DNA of 64,000 bases from Dickeya zeae NCPPB 2538 (GTDB lineage: Bacteria; Pseudomonadota; Gammaproteobacteria; Enterobacterales; Enterobacteriaceae), in assembly GCF_000406165.1 (NCBI RefSeq), contig NZ_CM001977.1:669090-733089 (forward strand), given 5' to 3'. Positions 63,206 through 64,000 of the stretch are shown in pieces. The notes below the pieces were generated by a model. It ran no database searches and had not been told where the DNA came from. It saw only the letters and a program-made list of their open reading frames with translations. Position numbers and translations under genes: made by a program. Positions within the stretch are counted from its first letter, which is position 1. Every line of letters begins with the position of its first letter.

Positions 63206-63754
63206 ATGCTGCGTGTTCTGGATATCTTACTGGCGTTGGTGGGATTGCTGTGTTTGTGGCCAGTGATGCTGATTGTTTATGTGCTGGGGTTATTTGATAC
63301 GGGGTCGCCGGTTTTTATCCAGCAACGGGTTGGACGGCATCAGCGGCCATTTAATCTGATCAAGTTTCGCACCATGGCGGTAGCGACTGAGTCAGTGGCG
63401 ACACATCTGGCCAGTCGTAGCTCGGTGACCCGTTTAGGCGCGTTTTTGCGTAAAACCAAGCTGGATGAATTGCCTCAGTTGATCAATGTGCTGAGAGGGG
63501 AAATGAGTCTGGTCGGGCCGCGCCCTTGTCTGTTCAATCAACAAGAACTGATTGCCGAACGTCAGTCGCGTGGCGTCTTTGATGTGTTGCCGGGCATAAC
63601 CGGGCTGGCACAGGTGAATGCTATCGACATGTCCACACCGCAAAAACTGGCCGAGTGGGATCAGAAGATGATTCAGACCCTGTCGGTGAAGCACTACTTT
63701 ACCTATCTGGTACAAACGGTAGTCGGTAAAGGCTCCGGCGATCGGGTGCGCTGA
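63206..63754 (+). CDS. Initiating sugar-phosphate transferase (polyisoprenyl-phosphate hexose-1-P transferase)
   Basis: A 182-residue bacterial sugar transferase of the short PglC/WreU kind: one N-terminal membrane helix (LLALVGLLCLWPVMLIVYVL), then PVFIQQRVGRHQRPFNLIKFRTM, the RKTKLDELPQLINVLRGEMSLVGPRP signature and PGITGLAQVN. It should put the first sugar phosphate, probably QuiNAc or FucNAc, on undecaprenyl phosphate. It follows the reductase after nine bases. Confidence 0.9.
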   Translation: MLRVLDILLALVGLLCLWPVMLIVYVLGLFDTGSPVFIQQRVGRHQRPFNLIKFRTMAVATESVATHLASRSSVTRLGAFLRKTKLDELPQLINVLRGEMSLVGPRPCLFNQQELIAERQSRGVFDVLPGITGLAQVNAIDMSTPQKLAEWDQKMIQTLSVKHYFTYLVQTVVGKGSGDRVR

Positions 63755-63764
63755 TACCCCTGAT

Positions 63765-63794
63765 AAAAAACGATGCCGGTCAGACCGGCATCGT
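63765..63794 (-). terminator. Terminator of the substrate-binding protein gene
   Basis: An 11-base stem ACGATGCCGGT / ACCGGCATCGT with loop CAG. On the minus strand it is followed by TTTTTT, so it ends the leftward gene; the + strand has no T run for the transferase gene. Confidence 0.8.
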
Positions 63795-63835
63795 AAGTGC
63801 AATATCATCAGTACAACATCATGTACGTTGAGGGA

Positions 63836-64000
63836 TTACTTTATTGGGGCTAACGCGGTCTGATCAACGTAAGGCTTCATGATGGTGTCAGCTTCCTGCT
63901 GGGCGGCTTTGGCGGCCGCCTCCGGCGTCACCTTCTCATCATTCACCACAGCAGCCAGCTGGTTTTCCATCGCTTTGCGCACCGCCACTGTTTCATAGGT
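63836..64000 (-). CDS. ABC transporter periplasmic substrate-binding protein, C-terminal end only
   Basis: Partial gene open at the right edge; the last 54 codons are visible, with TAA at 63838-63836. The tail (AVRKAMENQLAAVVNDEKVT, then PEAAAKAAQQEADTIMKPYV) has the helical end typical of family 1 extracellular solute-binding proteins for sugars. The substrate cannot be named from this part. It is not obviously connected with the polysaccharide locus. Confidence 0.65.
   Translation of the reverse strand, partial: TYETVAVRKAMENQLAAVVNDEKVTPEAAAKAAQQEADTIMKPYVDQTALAPIK

Overview
The window is enterobacterial chromosome. Gene order, operon structure and protein sequence closely follow Escherichia coli (deaD, yhbW, ubiVU/ubiT, yhbS, yhbQ; deoCABD; holD-rimI; rsmC; tRNA-Leu(CAG) x3; gcvTHP; yqfA, ygfZ, sdhE, ygfX, fldB, xerD, dsbC, recJ, prfB, lysS), but with accessory genes typical of soft-rot Pectobacteriaceae. 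A Dickeya-like plant pathogen is the best guess. That genus call is inference from gene content, not a database match.

Layout. 1-5.0 kb: end of deaD, a flavin monooxygenase, and the O2-independent ubiquinone genes ubiV, ubiU and ubiT with a candidate FNR site. 5.09-5.65 kb: a type I-E CRISPR array (8 repeats, 7 spacers) with a leader but no cas genes in the window, directly before deoP2 and the deoCABD nucleoside salvage operon. 10.1-15.5 kb: a strongly palindromic intergenic element, holD-rimI, rsmC, an aldo/keto reductase with a divergent LysR regulator, three tRNA-Leu genes and a Fur-boxed small membrane protein. 15.6-20.6 kb: budR/budAB acetoin genes and a fucO-like dehydrogenase. 21.2-25.9 kb: the glycine cleavage operon, with gcvP broken by one extra A. 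25.9-39.2 kb: housekeeping genes from an HD nucleotidase through lysS (prfB keeps its programmed frameshift), a LysE exporter and tRNA-Gly(CCC). 39.3-43.3 kb: a two-component system divergent from a cytochrome b / Tat molybdoenzyme / methionine-rich peptide operon that resembles hypochlorite-scavenging YedY1-YedZ1-MrpX systems. 44.3-63.8 kb: a visibly AT-rich surface polysaccharide locus behind a JUMPstart/ops element. Its end module (dehydratase, reductase, initiating transferase) returns to normal base composition. The window closes inside an ABC transporter substrate-binding protein gene.

How the polysaccharide locus probably works: manC/manB make GDP-mannose, gmd/rmd convert it to GDP-D-rhamnose, several glycosyltransferases build the chain, and Wzm/Wzt (with a C-terminal carbohydrate-binding domain) export it. 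A FkbM methyltransferase with a coiled-coil tail is a candidate chain terminator. A tight cassette of two nucleotidyltransferases, a GDPD-family phosphodiesterase, a HAD phosphatase and a cupin has no function I can name; it is the best candidate for new chemistry here. One glycosyltransferase is split by a one-base shift at an A7 tract that is also an in-register -1 slippery heptamer.
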